A stretch of DNA of 64,000 nucleotides from CAYUPI01 sp964446585 (GTDB taxonomy: Bacteria > Verrucomicrobiota > Verrucomicrobiia > Limisphaerales > UBA8199), in NCBI GenBank assembly GCA_964446585.1, contig CAYUPI010000023.1, positions 17,344-81,343 on the forward strand, read 5' to 3'. The notes under the pieces are model-generated. The model saw nothing but the letters and a program-made list of their open reading frames with translations. It did not search any database and was not told where the DNA came from. Below, piece by piece: positions 1-9,192 of the stretch. Within the stretch, counting starts at the first letter, position 1. Each line of letters starts with the position of its first letter. A program made the translations under genes and the position numbers.

Positions 1-149
1 GGCGGCTGAAGAAGAAAATCGACCGCGAAGGGACCTTGAAGGTAGTCCGCAACCATCGACATTTCGAAAAGCCGAGCGAGCGCCGGCGGCGCAAGGAGAA
101 AGCCGCCCGTTTCTCCGCGATGCTCAGCGCCCGCTACGCTGACATGTAG
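1..149 (+). CDS. rpsU: 30S ribosomal protein S21, C-terminal part (5' end outside window)
   Basis: Reading from base 3 gives about 48 residues ending in a TAG at 147-149. They are very basic and contain RHFEKPSERRRRKEKAA, the conserved second half of bacterial S21 (…RRRxxFEKPSxxRRRK…). S21 is a small-subunit protein that helps in initiation and base-pairing of mRNA with 16S rRNA. The tail after RRRRKEK (about 15 residues ending ARYADM) is a little longer than usual. Only the start is missing, so the gene is probably intact. The next gene begins only 5 bases downstream, so they may be co-transcribed. Confidence 0.85.
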   Translation, partial: RLKKKIDREGTLKVVRNHRHFEKPSERRRRKEKAARFSAMLSARYADM

Positions 150-154
150 CTGCC

Positions 155-1069
155 TTGTATTCCTTTTCCACTTGTTGGAATTCCCATCGGCACACCGATG
201 GCCGCGCCATGTTGCAGGAGATCCGGCAACTGGGCTTTGAGCACGCCGAACTGAGTCACGGCACGCGCATCAGCCTGCTGCCAGGCATTCTCGAAGCCGT
301 GGACGCTGGCGAGATTAAGATTTCCAGTCTTCACAATTTTTGTCCGCTGCCGATCGGCGTCAATTATTCCGCGCCAAACCTCTACCAGTTTTCGGCCGAA
401 CGGCCACGGGAGCGGGAACTGGCGGCTCGCTACACCCTCAAGACGATGGAGTTTGCCGGTCGGGTCAAAGCCCCCGTCGTCGTCCTCCACGCAGGAAGCA
501 TCGACATGAAGCCTTACACCGACAAGTTGCTTGGCCTGCTCGAGCGCGGCGAAAAGGAGACTGCTCGCTACGAAAAACACTGCGAAGAGCTGGATTCGAG
601 GCGGGAGGCGCGGAAAGAGCCGTTCCTGGAACGCATCAAAGAAGCGCTCAAAAAATTGTTGCCCGAGGCCGAAGCTCGCGGCCTGAAACTGGGGCTGGAG
701 AACCGCCAGGGCCTCGAGGAATTACCTCTCGAAAGCGATTACCAGTTCCTCTTTCGCGAACTGACCAGCCCCAGCCTGGTTTATTGGCACGATACCGGCC
801 ATGCTCAAATTAAGGAAAATCTTGGGTTCATCCATCACGCCATGCACTTGGAATCTCTGCGCGAGCGCCTCTGGGGATTCCATATCCATGATGTCGCGTT
901 TCCGGGCCGCGATCACTGCGCGCCGGGCGCCGGCACCGTCGATTTCGCCGCGCTCAAGCCCTTTGTAAAGCCGGAACACGTCAAAGTTTTCGAGCTGGGA
1001 CCGGATGTCCCGCTGGACCAGCTCAAGGAAGGCGTCGCGCGGGTGATTGCGATCTGGGGAAAAGAATGA
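155..1069 (+). CDS. sugar phosphate isomerase/epimerase (xylose isomerase-like TIM barrel)
   Basis: A 304-residue protein of the AP-endonuclease-2/xylose-isomerase-like TIM-barrel family. The metal-ligand pattern of the fold is visible: Glu in LGLENRQG, Asp/His in YWHDTGHAQ, His in FHIHDV, and a late Glu in VFELGP. VVLHAGS is another typical barrel strand. No signal peptide is seen, so it should be cytosolic. Such enzymes isomerise or epimerise sugars, inositols or their phosphates, but the substrate cannot be read from sequence. It follows rpsU by 5 bases, and its stop lies 28 bases before the likely start of the next gene, suggesting one operon. Confidence 0.8.
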   Translation: MYSFSTCWNSHRHTDGRAMLQEIRQLGFEHAELSHGTRISLLPGILEAVDAGEIKISSLHNFCPLPIGVNYSAPNLYQFSAERPRERELAARYTLKTMEFAGRVKAPVVVLHAGSIDMKPYTDKLLGLLERGEKETARYEKHCEELDSRREARKEPFLERIKEALKKLLPEAEARGLKLGLENRQGLEELPLESDYQFLFRELTSPSLVYWHDTGHAQIKENLGFIHHAMHLESLRERLWGFHIHDVAFPGRDHCAPGAGTVDFAALKPFVKPEHVKVFELGPDVPLDQLKEGVARVIAIWGKE

Positions 1070-1097
1070 AACGCATCTTGTTTCATCAAGGACTGCG

Positions 1098-2453
1098 ATG
1101 ATCTTCAGTAATCCCCAACCCGGCCCGTTGCAGCGAACGGCGACAGACATCGTCCGGAGACTGCAGTCAGCCGGTTTCCCGGCTTTTTGGGTCGGCGGCT
1201 GCGTGCGCGATATCCTCCTGGGTCGCGAACCTGATGATTACGACATCGTCACCGCCGCCCTGTCTGAACAAGTGGAAAGGCTTTTTGCGCGCACCCTCTC
1301 GGTCGGCAGGAAATTCGGCGTGATCGTTGTCGTTGAAGGAGAGCACCAGTTCCAGGTAGCCACTTTCCGGGCTGAGGCCGATTACCAGGATGGCCGGCAC
1401 CCGGGCCGGTTGACCTTCGGTGACGCGTGCGCCGATGCTTGCCGGCGTGATTTTACTGTCAACGGCCTGTTTTACGACCCGGTGCAAAATCAATTGCGCG
1501 ACTGGGTCGGCGGCGAGGCCGATTTGCGGGCCAGGTTGATTCGCACGATCGGTTCGCCGGCCGAACGCTTTGCCGAAGACCACTTGCGATTGCTTCGGGC
1601 CGTCCGCCTGGCAGCCCAGCTTGAGTTTCAGATCGAGGAGGCCACTTTCGCCGCGGTGAAGGCCAACGCGCCTCGAATTCGGGACATCAGCGCCGAACGC
1701 ATCCGCGAGGAATTGTGCAAACTTTTTTGTGCGCCCCACGCCGGACGCGGGCTGGAACTGCTGCGCCAGAGCGACTTGCTCGAACAAGTGCTTCCGGAAC
1801 TGGCTGCTACGATCACGTGCGAGCAATCACCCGATTATCACCCCGAAGGGACCGTGTTCGACCACCTCAAACTGATGCTCGAGCATCTGAAGCCAGACGC
1901 CGGCCCATCCGTGGCCTGGGCCGTGCTGCTCCACGACGTGGCCAAACCGGTCACCTCTTCGAAGGACCCGATCACCGGTAGCATCCATTTCTATGGCCAC
2001 GAAAAGGTCGGCGCTGAGATGGCCCGGGAAATCCTGGAGCGGCTGCGGTTTCCGCGCAAACAAACCGATGACATCGTCTTGGCTGTGCTCAACCACATGC
2101 AGTTCAAGGACGCTCGCGAGATGCGCCAGGCCTCTCTCCGCCGGCTGCTCCTGCGCCCGACCTTCCCGCTGGAGCTCGAATTGCATCGGCTCGATTGCCT
2201 CGGCTCGCACGGGCGGCTCGACGTCTATGATTTCCTGGTCGAGCAAGCCCGGCTGCTGCAACAACAGCTTCAAATCCGACCGCCCCTACTCAAGGGCCAT
2301 GATTTGATCGCGCTGGGCATGAAACCAGGTCCTGAAATGGGCGCCCTGCTGGACGAGCTGCGCGAGAAACAGTTGGCGGATGAATTAAAGACACCCACCG
2401 AAGCGCTTGACTGGGTCCGTGTGCGCTTTAATCGGTCTGAAAGCCCGCCCTGA
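1098..2453 (+). CDS. CCA-adding/poly(A) polymerase-type tRNA nucleotidyltransferase with HD domain
   Basis: Class II nucleotidyltransferase of the tRNA CCA-adding/poly(A) polymerase family, about 451 residues. The head domain shows WVGGCVRDILLG followed by the metal-binding DYDIV pair (residues about 31-50), then RRDFTVNGLFYDP and the RAVRLAAQL helix typical of the family. A central HD phosphohydrolase-like domain has WAVLLHDVAKP. The frame is open from 1047, but the ATG at 1098 is preferred: it has an AAGGA-like site just upstream, avoids overlap with the isomerase, and places the motifs at normal distances. It probably repairs or completes tRNA 3' CCA ends. A poly(A) polymerase role is the alternative; the HD domain favours CCA-adding activity. 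Confidence 0.85.
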   Translation: MIFSNPQPGPLQRTATDIVRRLQSAGFPAFWVGGCVRDILLGREPDDYDIVTAALSEQVERLFARTLSVGRKFGVIVVVEGEHQFQVATFRAEADYQDGRHPGRLTFGDACADACRRDFTVNGLFYDPVQNQLRDWVGGEADLRARLIRTIGSPAERFAEDHLRLLRAVRLAAQLEFQIEEATFAAVKANAPRIRDISAERIREELCKLFCAPHAGRGLELLRQSDLLEQVLPELAATITCEQSPDYHPEGTVFDHLKLMLEHLKPDAGPSVAWAVLLHDVAKPVTSSKDPITGSIHFYGHEKVGAEMAREILERLRFPRKQTDDIVLAVLNHMQFKDAREMRQASLRRLLLRPTFPLELELHRLDCLGSHGRLDVYDFLVEQARLLQQQLQIRPPLLKGHDLIALGMKPGPEMGALLDELREKQLADELKTPTEALDWVRVRFNRSESPP

Positions 2454-2709
2454 AAACAAACTTTCCTTTTAGACGTCTAAACGTAAAGTGTAGCTGCTGA
2501 TTGGCAGTCGTCCAATCATGGAGGGTGCGATTCCGTTTCTCCCCTCACGCACGTTGCACAACTTGTTCAAGCGTCCGAACAAATTCTTGGCTGTCCGTGA
2601 TCGAGGGCAGCGGCTCTTTTTGAAGATTGTTCGCTCTTGGCTTGACTCTTTCCAAGTCCGATGGAAAGTGACCGTGTAGCACTCGAAATTTCGGTGATGG
2701 GCCCATTTT

Positions 2710-3903
2710 ATGAATGGAAAGAGCTGGAGCCGGCGCGCATTCCTTGGACGGACTCTGGTGCTGGGCGCTGGCGCACCGCTGGCATTGCGCTTAACGCCCG
2801 CCCAAGTGCTGGGCGCCGAAACCACGGGCCAGTCCAACCGCTCACGGCTTAGTGCGCTCCGCCCGGATTCGAAAGTCGCGATTGTCCGCTGCCGTTCTTA
2901 CGGAAGCGAAGTTCGCGAGGCGATGGCCAAATGCTTTGATTTGCTTGGCGGCCTTGGTTCGCTCGTAAAGAACAAAACGGTCACTGTGAAGCTGAATCTC
3001 ACCGGGACCAACTTCACGCCGTATCTCGGCCGGCCGGTCGGTGAAACTTATATGACCCATTACGCGACGGCCTTGGCGCTTGGCTCACTGCTCTTCGCCG
3101 CGGGCGCGCGGCGGGTGCGCTTTGTGGAATCCACCCAGAGCCGAGCGGAGCTGGGAGCGACACTCGCCCTGGCAGACTGGGATGTCAAAGCTCTGGAAGC
3201 TCTTGGCAGAGTCGAATTCGAGAACACTCGCAACCTCGGCAAGAGCAAAACCTACGCTCACCTTCCAGTGCCCACTGGCGGATACGTGTTTTCGACGCTG
3301 GACCTCAACCAGGCGTACGCCGACACCGACGTGATGATTTCGCTGGCCAAGCTTAAGAACCACATCACCGCCGGTGTGACGCTCTCGATGAAAAACCTCT
3401 TTGGCCTGACGCCCAACTCGCTCTACGGCGATCAGGCCGGCGATGAAGACGCCACCGCTGGACGCGGGCCGTTGCATAATCCAACCGGGTTCGAGAAAAT
3501 CCGTTTGCCCGGCCTGAAAGCGGGCATCACTTCAACCGATCCCACCTGGCGCGTGCCGCGAATTGTCGTGGATGTGTGCGCGGCGCGGCCGATCCAACTG
3601 GCGATCATCGACGGCATCACCGCGATGAACGGCGGCGAGGGACCGTGGTGCAGCGAGGCAGCCCAGATCAAGTTCACCCAGCCGGGCGTGCTCATCGCCG
3701 GACTCAATCCCGTAGCCACCGACACAGTCGCCACCGCGGCGATGGGCTATGAAAACCCGCGCGCGACCCGCGGTACCAAACCCTTCGGCTTCTGCGACAA
3801 TCATCTGCTCCTGGCCGAACAAGCCGGATTGGGCAGCGCTGACCTTGCCCGGATCGACGTCCGCGGCACGCCGGTTGTCCACGTGAGGTATCCCTACGGG
3901 TAA
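2710..3903 (+). CDS. Tat-exported DUF362 domain protein
   Basis: 397 residues. The N-terminus has a twin-arginine signal (SRRAFLGRTLVLGAGAPLAL, then an Ala-rich cleavage area near AQVLGAE), so it should be exported folded, as for cofactor-bearing proteins. The body matches DUF362 proteins: KPNLTG-like start (VKLNLTGTN), LAKLKNH followed by TLSMKNLFGL, and IDGITAMNGGEGP. No CxxC ferredoxin clusters are seen, so this is the form without an Fe-S domain. The function of this family is unknown; members often sit with oxidoreductases. It stands alone, with a 256-base spacer upstream in which nothing else could be recognised. Confidence 0.8.
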   Translation: MNGKSWSRRAFLGRTLVLGAGAPLALRLTPAQVLGAETTGQSNRSRLSALRPDSKVAIVRCRSYGSEVREAMAKCFDLLGGLGSLVKNKTVTVKLNLTGTNFTPYLGRPVGETYMTHYATALALGSLLFAAGARRVRFVESTQSRAELGATLALADWDVKALEALGRVEFENTRNLGKSKTYAHLPVPTGGYVFSTLDLNQAYADTDVMISLAKLKNHITAGVTLSMKNLFGLTPNSLYGDQAGDEDATAGRGPLHNPTGFEKIRLPGLKAGITSTDPTWRVPRIVVDVCAARPIQLAIIDGITAMNGGEGPWCSEAAQIKFTQPGVLIAGLNPVATDTVATAAMGYENPRATRGTKPFGFCDNHLLLAEQAGLGSADLARIDVRGTPVVHVRYPYG

Positions 3904-4221
3904 GGCGCGCTGGTCTGGGTTTTTGGCATTCGGCCAAGTTCGCCGCCGGGGGTTGTCGCTACGCCACCCCCATAGAACTTGTTCACTGCTCACTCTGCCT
4001 CGACTCGTAGGCTGAACGACTGCCTCGAGTTCGGAATTGCAAAATGGCTCGCCACCACGAGGCGAAACGCGCCTCGACTAAGGCGACTTCCGACTGCCAT
4101 TCGGTGAATAAATTGTGAATAAGAATTCCTTGTCGCCCCCATTATTCCTGCTAAGAGAAACTTGAGCTAGGCGCATAGGGCAGCTCCCGCCACAGACGCA
4201 GGCATGGGTCACGGATAGCGC
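3904..4221. other. non-coding spacer, nothing recognised
   Basis: About 318 bases between the DUF362 gene and the DUF3102-like gene. It contains some self-similar stretches (CTCGACT near 3990-4080) but no coding pattern, tRNA or clear hairpin terminator that I can support. It must hold the promoter for the downstream gene. Confidence 0.4.
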
Positions 4222-5082
4222 TTGGGTCGGCGGAACGCGCCACTGGTTGCCGGGCGAACGGACGCTCGGTCGGCGCTGGAATTCAGAAGGGCACAAATTA
4301 TGATCCGCGGGCGGATCCAAAAGGCCGTACTAGCGACGCGCCACTCGCGCAGGGCACTATCCCTCCGCCAACCGCTCGCCCTCGATCCGCCTGCGGCCTA
4401 CAATCCCGAGATACCATCTCCTGCGAACGGAACCCGGAGGCTCGCCCTTGCCCGAACTGATCCCAGCCAGAGCTCAGGGCCGCAGCTCCGCTTCGAGCCG
4501 ATCACCCTCGACTGGGCCAGCGAGATCAATCGTATATGGGCCGAAGGAGGCGCCAACACCTTGCAACTGGCTAAAATCGTCAGCATGGCCAGGAAGCAAC
4601 TGCCGCGAGGCCACTGGTCAGCGCTTTGGCGCTTGCCGCAAATGCCCTTCTCCAAGCGGAAAGCCGATATGCTCGTTCGCATCGCGCGGCTGGCCGGACT
4701 AAATGAGAAAACTTTTGCTCATTTGCCCCGCGGCTGGAGTATCCTCTATCAACTGGCCCGGCTCGATCTCGATCAGTTGGAAAGGCTTGTCCGCGAGGGC
4801 AGCGTCAATCCGGAACTGACACTCGCCGAGGCCAGGAAACTCACCCGCCGCAGCGCGACCCATAGTGCCGGGCCGAAGCGTCCCCCCGTTCGGGCACTGC
4901 TCAGTAAACTCGCCAGGCTTGTCGAAGAAACTCTGTCAGGGTGGTCCCTTGACCAGCGCGACTTCGCCAACGCCATGCTTCGCGAAATTCTTCGGTGGAT
5001 CGAAAAAGGGCCGCCTTCCATTCCGAACAGCCCCGCACCCTCCAGCGCCAGGCATAACGCATTTCCCACCCATAGCTATTGA
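4222..5082 (+). CDS. DUF3102-like protein of unknown function
   Basis: Open from a TTG at 4222 for 286 residues; the true start may be later (ATG near 4300), since the first 90 residues are low in conserved pattern. The core, from about INRIWAEGGANTLQLAKIV through MARKQLPRGHWSALW and FSKRKADMLVRIA to LPRGWSILYQLARL, looks like DUF3102 and related ParB/KorB-like small DNA-associated proteins, which carry a helix-rich 'LARGWSTLY' region. The protein is basic. No signal peptide. It ends 16 bases before the large exported beta-helix gene. A regulatory or DNA-binding role is an inference from the family only. Confidence 0.5.
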   Translation: MGRRNAPLVAGRTDARSALEFRRAQIMIRGRIQKAVLATRHSRRALSLRQPLALDPPAAYNPEIPSPANGTRRLALARTDPSQSSGPQLRFEPITLDWASEINRIWAEGGANTLQLAKIVSMARKQLPRGHWSALWRLPQMPFSKRKADMLVRIARLAGLNEKTFAHLPRGWSILYQLARLDLDQLERLVREGSVNPELTLAEARKLTRRSATHSAGPKRPPVRALLSKLARLVEETLSGWSLDQRDFANAMLREILRWIEKGPPSIPNSPAPSSARHNAFPTHSY

Positions 5083-5098
5083 GTAACCAAAATATCTC

Positions 5099-8041
5099 AT
5101 GAAAACCAACTGCCTCCTTACCTACCTGCTGTTCGTTCTGCCGGCCGCCTTCCCCGCCCAGACCGCCTCGCCGTCTGGGGAAACGACAACAAAGGCCATC
5201 GACTCAGCCCCCGCCAGCTCTGATACCTATGCTGTGCTAGAACGCGGCGCCCACCACACAATCTGGCAACGCCTCACGGTTGATGCGCAAGGTGTCACGA
5301 ACACTCATTCTTATACCGAACTGGCCACCGGGCTCAATTTTTGGAACCCGGCCATCAGCCGTTGGGAAGAAACAAAGGAACTCTTTCAAATTTCCGACAA
5401 AGGCTATGCAGTTGCTACCAACGGCCAGCACAAGCTGATCGTGGCACCGGATATCGCCGCTCCAGGTGGCGCCATTGACTTTCTTGGCCCGGATTCCCAG
5501 CGCCTCCTCAGCAGCCCAATAGGTTTGGCGTTCCGGGATACTGGCAGCGGCAAGACGGTTCTTATCGCCGGAGTCACGAATTGCGTGGGGGAAATGGCAC
5601 AACCAAACGTCATCCTGTACCCGAAATCGTTCGACACACTCAAGGCTGCTATATCATACACCTATCGACGTGGGGGCATCGAGCAGGATGTTATTCTGTA
5701 TCAGAAACTTCCATCGCCTGCTGACTACGGCTTTGACCCGGAGACGACTGCATGCGAGATGTGGACGGAATTTTTCAGCGCACCTCATCCAGCCGTGAGC
5801 GAAGTAGATGCCTCGGGGGACCAGGCTCTAGCTTTCGGCCAGACACAAATGGGTCGCGGCGTCGCGTACCTCCTGAGCGACTCCGAGCTCCAGCCCGTGC
5901 CATTGCAGAAGACATGGGCTGTCATTGATGAGCGCAAGTTCCTGGTCGAAAGCGTGCCCTACGGGACGCTGAAGCCGCTCTTGGCCAAGCTCCAGGCCGG
6001 CGTCGAGGCTCCAACTAAAGGCCGAGTAACCAGCGCAAGCTTCTCTGACCGAACAGGATTTGTCGCCCGAGCGCTCCAGCATAAGCCGAACGCCGCTCCC
6101 GCGACGCAATTGGCGAGCATCCGTCCCGGGCAACAGCGCCGTGCGACAGGCCTTTGCCTGGATTATCAGACTCTCAACACCAGCCAGACAAACTACACGT
6201 TCGCTTCCGATACAACCTATTACATCTCATCAAGCGTGGATTTGGCTGGCACGAATACTGTCATAGAAGGCGGAACTGTAATCAAATTCACTAACAACAC
6301 CTCTGCCAAGCTCAATTTCACGCAAGGGGGCCTGGGCTGTAAAACGGGTCCCTACAGAATGGCCATACTGACTTCAAAGGACGATAATTCAGTTGGCGAA
6401 GCTATCTCCGGGTCAACTGGCTCTCCGACGAACTATCCAGGTGCGACCTACCTCTCCTCCCCCGCAGCAACCCTGCAGTACCTCCGCTTTTGCTACGCTG
6501 GGACAGCCGTGGACGGAGGACATGAGGCTCATTCGGCTCTCCATTGTCAATTCATTGGGTGCACAACTGGCATCTCTCAGGATGAGTCCGACATCGTTCT
6601 AAGAAATGTTCTATTTGCCCAGTGCGGGACCTGCGCCAAAACCCACGACAATGTCTTTGGCGAGCACCTGACTGTCGATGCGTGCTCTACGTTTGCGTGG
6701 GAGCACGTAAACGACGGCTGGATCACCAACAGCATCTTCACGGGGGTCTCTACCGTTGGCCCGGTCACGCTCTACTACAGTCTCCAGCAATCCAGCAGCG
6801 GCGGAATCTACCAAGCGGCCGGAGCGGGCAGCTATTATCTCTGCGACGGCAGCACCAACCGAAACGCCGGTACGACGAATATCGATCCGAATCTCATCTC
6901 GGACCTGCGGCAAAAGACTACCTATCCACCCATCCTCTACTCGAATATCACGATAACCACCAACACCACCTTATCACCTCAAGCTCAGCGCGATACGGAC
7001 GCACCGGATATCGGCTATCATTACGATCCCGTGGACCACATCGCCAGCTTGCTAAACTTTACTAACTGTTCCTTGACCGTGGCCCCAGGCACGGTCATTG
7101 CTTGCTACAACTCAGCGGGCATCTGGCTGCAGGACGGTAGTTCCATTTACTCCGTCGGCACACCGCTGCTGCCCATCTGGTACACACGCTACCAGGCCGT
7201 CCAGGAGCAGCCAGTCCCCCTTGGCCAATCGACGCCGCCCTCGGGTGTCTGCGTGGCGACCTTCCACTACGGGAGCGTGGGACCCACCGCCGTGTACCGC
7301 TTCTGCCGGTTCAGTTGTCCGGCCAATGGCGGCTACCACTTCGACCACTACAGCAGTTGGAGCCACACGTCGCTCCTGGTGCAGGATTGCGAGCTCTGGG
7401 GCGGCAACAACATTTTTACCGGCAACCCAAACACGCTCGCGACCCTCAAGGACAACCTTTTCGCACGGTGCTTTGAGGTTTACGCCTACACCCTCTGGAC
7501 CAACACCCTCGCTGTTTCCAACAACCTTTGCTGGGCGGTCCCGAATGTTTCCATGCGATCGGGCAATACGGCCCCATGGACCGTGTATAACAACCTGTTC
7601 GATTCCTGTTGGATCGGCAGCACCGGTCCGCTGCCCGGGAGTGGTTTCAATGCCTACTGGAACTGCAACAAGCAGCTCAATCCCACCAACGCCAGCGACA
7701 TCACGCTGACCAACGCCATCGCCTACCAATCCGGCCCGCTCGGCGATTTTTACCAGGCGACGAACAGCGTGTTGATCAACAACGGAAGCTGCAGTGCAGA
7801 CCTGGCCAGCCTCTACCACTACACCACCACGACCAATCAGGCAAAGGAGGCAGCGTCCATAGTCGATATCGGCTTTCATTATGTGGCCACGGATGCCAAC
7901 GGTATGCCTATTGACACGGACGGCGACGGCCTTGCTGACTTCCTAGCCGATAAGAATGGGAATGGATTAACTGATTTCGGCGAATTTCCCTTCGGCATAA
8001 CGATTGAGAATCCAGCTAATGGTTCGATCATTAACAAATAG
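5099..8041 (+). CDS. large secreted parallel beta-helix protein
   Basis: 980 residues beginning with a signal peptide (MKTNCLLTYLLFVLPAAFPA, cleavage near AQT). The middle and C-terminal two thirds are rich in Asn, Thr, Ser, Tyr and Gly with recurring short strand-turn units (for example TVIEGGTVIKF, LQYLRFCYAGTAV, RFCRFSCPANGGYHF, LVQDCELWGGNNIF, ATLKDNLFARCF), as in right-handed parallel beta-helix proteins. Near the C-terminus is a calcium-binding type-3 repeat-like stretch, DTDGDGLADFLADKNGNGL. Several IGYHYDP/IGFHYVA phrases mark repeated subdomains. It is probably surface or extracellular. Polysaccharide binding or cleavage is possible but no catalytic site is evident. It is followed after 13 bases by the RCC1 gene, likely its operon partner. 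Confidence 0.65.
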   Translation: MKTNCLLTYLLFVLPAAFPAQTASPSGETTTKAIDSAPASSDTYAVLERGAHHTIWQRLTVDAQGVTNTHSYTELATGLNFWNPAISRWEETKELFQISDKGYAVATNGQHKLIVAPDIAAPGGAIDFLGPDSQRLLSSPIGLAFRDTGSGKTVLIAGVTNCVGEMAQPNVILYPKSFDTLKAAISYTYRRGGIEQDVILYQKLPSPADYGFDPETTACEMWTEFFSAPHPAVSEVDASGDQALAFGQTQMGRGVAYLLSDSELQPVPLQKTWAVIDERKFLVESVPYGTLKPLLAKLQAGVEAPTKGRVTSASFSDRTGFVARALQHKPNAAPATQLASIRPGQQRRATGLCLDYQTLNTSQTNYTFASDTTYYISSSVDLAGTNTVIEGGTVIKFTNNTSAKLNFTQGGLGCKTGPYRMAILTSKDDNSVGEAISGSTGSPTNYPGATYLSSPAATLQYLRFCYAGTAVDGGHEAHSALHCQFIGCTTGISQDESDIVLRNVLFAQCGTCAKTHDNVFGEHLTVDACSTFAWEHVNDGWITNSIFTGVSTVGPVTLYYSLQQSSSGGIYQAAGAGSYYLCDGSTNRNAGTTNIDPNLISDLRQKTTYPPILYSNITITTNTTLSPQAQRDTDAPDIGYHYDPVDHIASLLNFTNCSLTVAPGTVIACYNSAGIWLQDGSSIYSVGTPLLPIWYTRYQAVQEQPVPLGQSTPPSGVCVATFHYGSVGPTAVYRFCRFSCPANGGYHFDHYSSWSHTSLLVQDCELWGGNNIFTGNPNTLATLKDNLFARCFEVYAYTLWTNTLAVSNNLCWAVPNVSMRSGNTAPWTVYNNLFDSCWIGSTGPLPGSGFNAYWNCNKQLNPTNASDITLTNAIAYQSGPLGDFYQATNSVLINNGSCSADLASLYHYTTTTNQAKEAASIVDIGFHYVATDANGMPIDTDGDGLADFLADKNGNGLTDFGEFPFGITIENPANGSIINK

Positions 8042-8054
8042 ATCAAGAAGAACT

Positions 8055-9047
8055 ATGGTACCCAATAGGCAAGCACTCCTCTCGGCCGTTCGGCTTTTCA
8101 TCTACACTTGGACATTCGTCTCGGCGCTGGAGACCACGGCAATGGCGGTCCTCACTAACTATGCCAACCGCGCGTTCATGTCGTGCGGCGCCGAACACGC
8201 GCTGGTGCTCAAACCGGATGGAACGGTATGGGTCTGGGGAAACAACAGCCACAGCCAGCAGTTCGGCGGCGCAGTTCCGCCTCGGTTTCCAAGTGCGTAT
8301 AGCGACCCCGATGGGAACGATTTTGACTTCAATCCCGCCAGGGTACCTGAGGTCCTTGGTGGGGTCGCAGTCGCTGCTGGAAGCTATCACTCTCTTGTTC
8401 TCAAATACGACGGGACTGTGTTGGCTTGGGGCGAGAACGGTAACGGACAGCTTGGCGTCGGTGACGTCAAGAATAAGGGCACACCCATTCTGATAACAAA
8501 TTTGTCGAGCGTGGTTGCAATCGCTGGCGGGGAAGATTTTTCGATGGCGGTCCTGCAGAACGGGGCAGTTAAGTCGTGGGGACACAATCCCTCTGGCGTC
8601 CTTGGTATAGGAACGGCAAGCATAAACAGGAGCACTACGCCGACAAACGTTCTTGCGCTAACAAATGCCGTTGCGGTCGCATGCGGCTATCAACATGCTT
8701 TGGCGCTAGATTCAAATGGCACAGTCTGGGGCTGGGGAGACAACGGATACGGTGAAGTTGGCGATGGCTCCACGGGTGACAGATACGCCAGTGCCCTCTA
8801 CCGAGAGCAACTCCAAGGCAGTGGATTGATCGCCAGCATGAGTCGTCGAGGCAATTGCTATGATAATGCGGCGATGGAAGCCTTCTGGAGCACCCTCAAG
8901 CGCGAAGCCCTCGAGCAAAGTGCCACCTGGTCCAAGGACCGGGTGCGACGGGAAATCTTTGAGTACATCGAAGCGATTTATAACCGGAAGAGGCTCCACA
9001 GCTCTCTGGGCTACAAATCACCTGTGGACTACGAAACCACAAACTAA
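8055..9047 (+). CDS. RCC1-repeat exported protein fused in frame to an IS3 transposase tail
   Basis: The start is taken as ATG 8055, which has an AAGAAGAA purine tract upstream and leads into a signal-like segment (LLSAVRLFIYTWTFVSALETTAMA). Four RCC1-type repeats follow, each with HALVLKPDGTVWVWG-like strands (CGAEHALVL, GSYHSLVLKYDGTVLAWGEN, FSMAVLQNGAVKSWGHN, YQHALALDSNGTVWGWGDN). At about base 8784 the reading frame passes without a stop into about 88 residues of an IS3-type OrfB C-terminus (SMSRRGNCYDNAAMEAFW…). RCC1 repeats fold as a beta-propeller; bacterial secreted versions are much longer and usually bear C-terminal modules, so this gene has lost its 3' part. Whether the chimera is expressed is unknown. 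Confidence 0.75.
   Translation: MVPNRQALLSAVRLFIYTWTFVSALETTAMAVLTNYANRAFMSCGAEHALVLKPDGTVWVWGNNSHSQQFGGAVPPRFPSAYSDPDGNDFDFNPARVPEVLGGVAVAAGSYHSLVLKYDGTVLAWGENGNGQLGVGDVKNKGTPILITNLSSVVAIAGGEDFSMAVLQNGAVKSWGHNPSGVLGIGTASINRSTTPTNVLALTNAVAVACGYQHALALDSNGTVWGWGDNGYGEVGDGSTGDRYASALYREQLQGSGLIASMSRRGNCYDNAAMEAFWSTLKREALEQSATWSKDRVRREIFEYIEAIYNRKRLHSSLGYKSPVDYETTN
8784..9047 (+). mobile_element. IS3-family transposase OrfB remnant (C-terminal third)
   Basis: YASALYREQLQGSGLIASMS, then RRGNCYDNAAMEAFWSTLKR and RKRLHSSLGYKSPVDYE are the hallmark end of the DDE integrase domain of IS3-family OrfB, including the last catalytic Glu in NAAMEAFW. The first two catalytic Asp residues and all of OrfA are absent, so it cannot transpose. 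It begins directly after the RCC1 coding sequence (VGDGSTGD) and ends with a normal stop at 9047. No inverted terminal repeat could be assigned. The 133 bases after it hold nothing recognised. Confidence 0.85.
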
Positions 9048-9192
9048 TAACAATGAGAAAAACCAATTGTGCAGGGTCCAAGAAAAGGGGGGAAGGCGGA
9101 AGAAGGAAGAGTCATTTGCACTTGGTGTTGGGGAACCTCTATCGACAAAGTCTTAGACGCCCTTATGTTCCGAAGGTAGAGTGAATCAGAAT

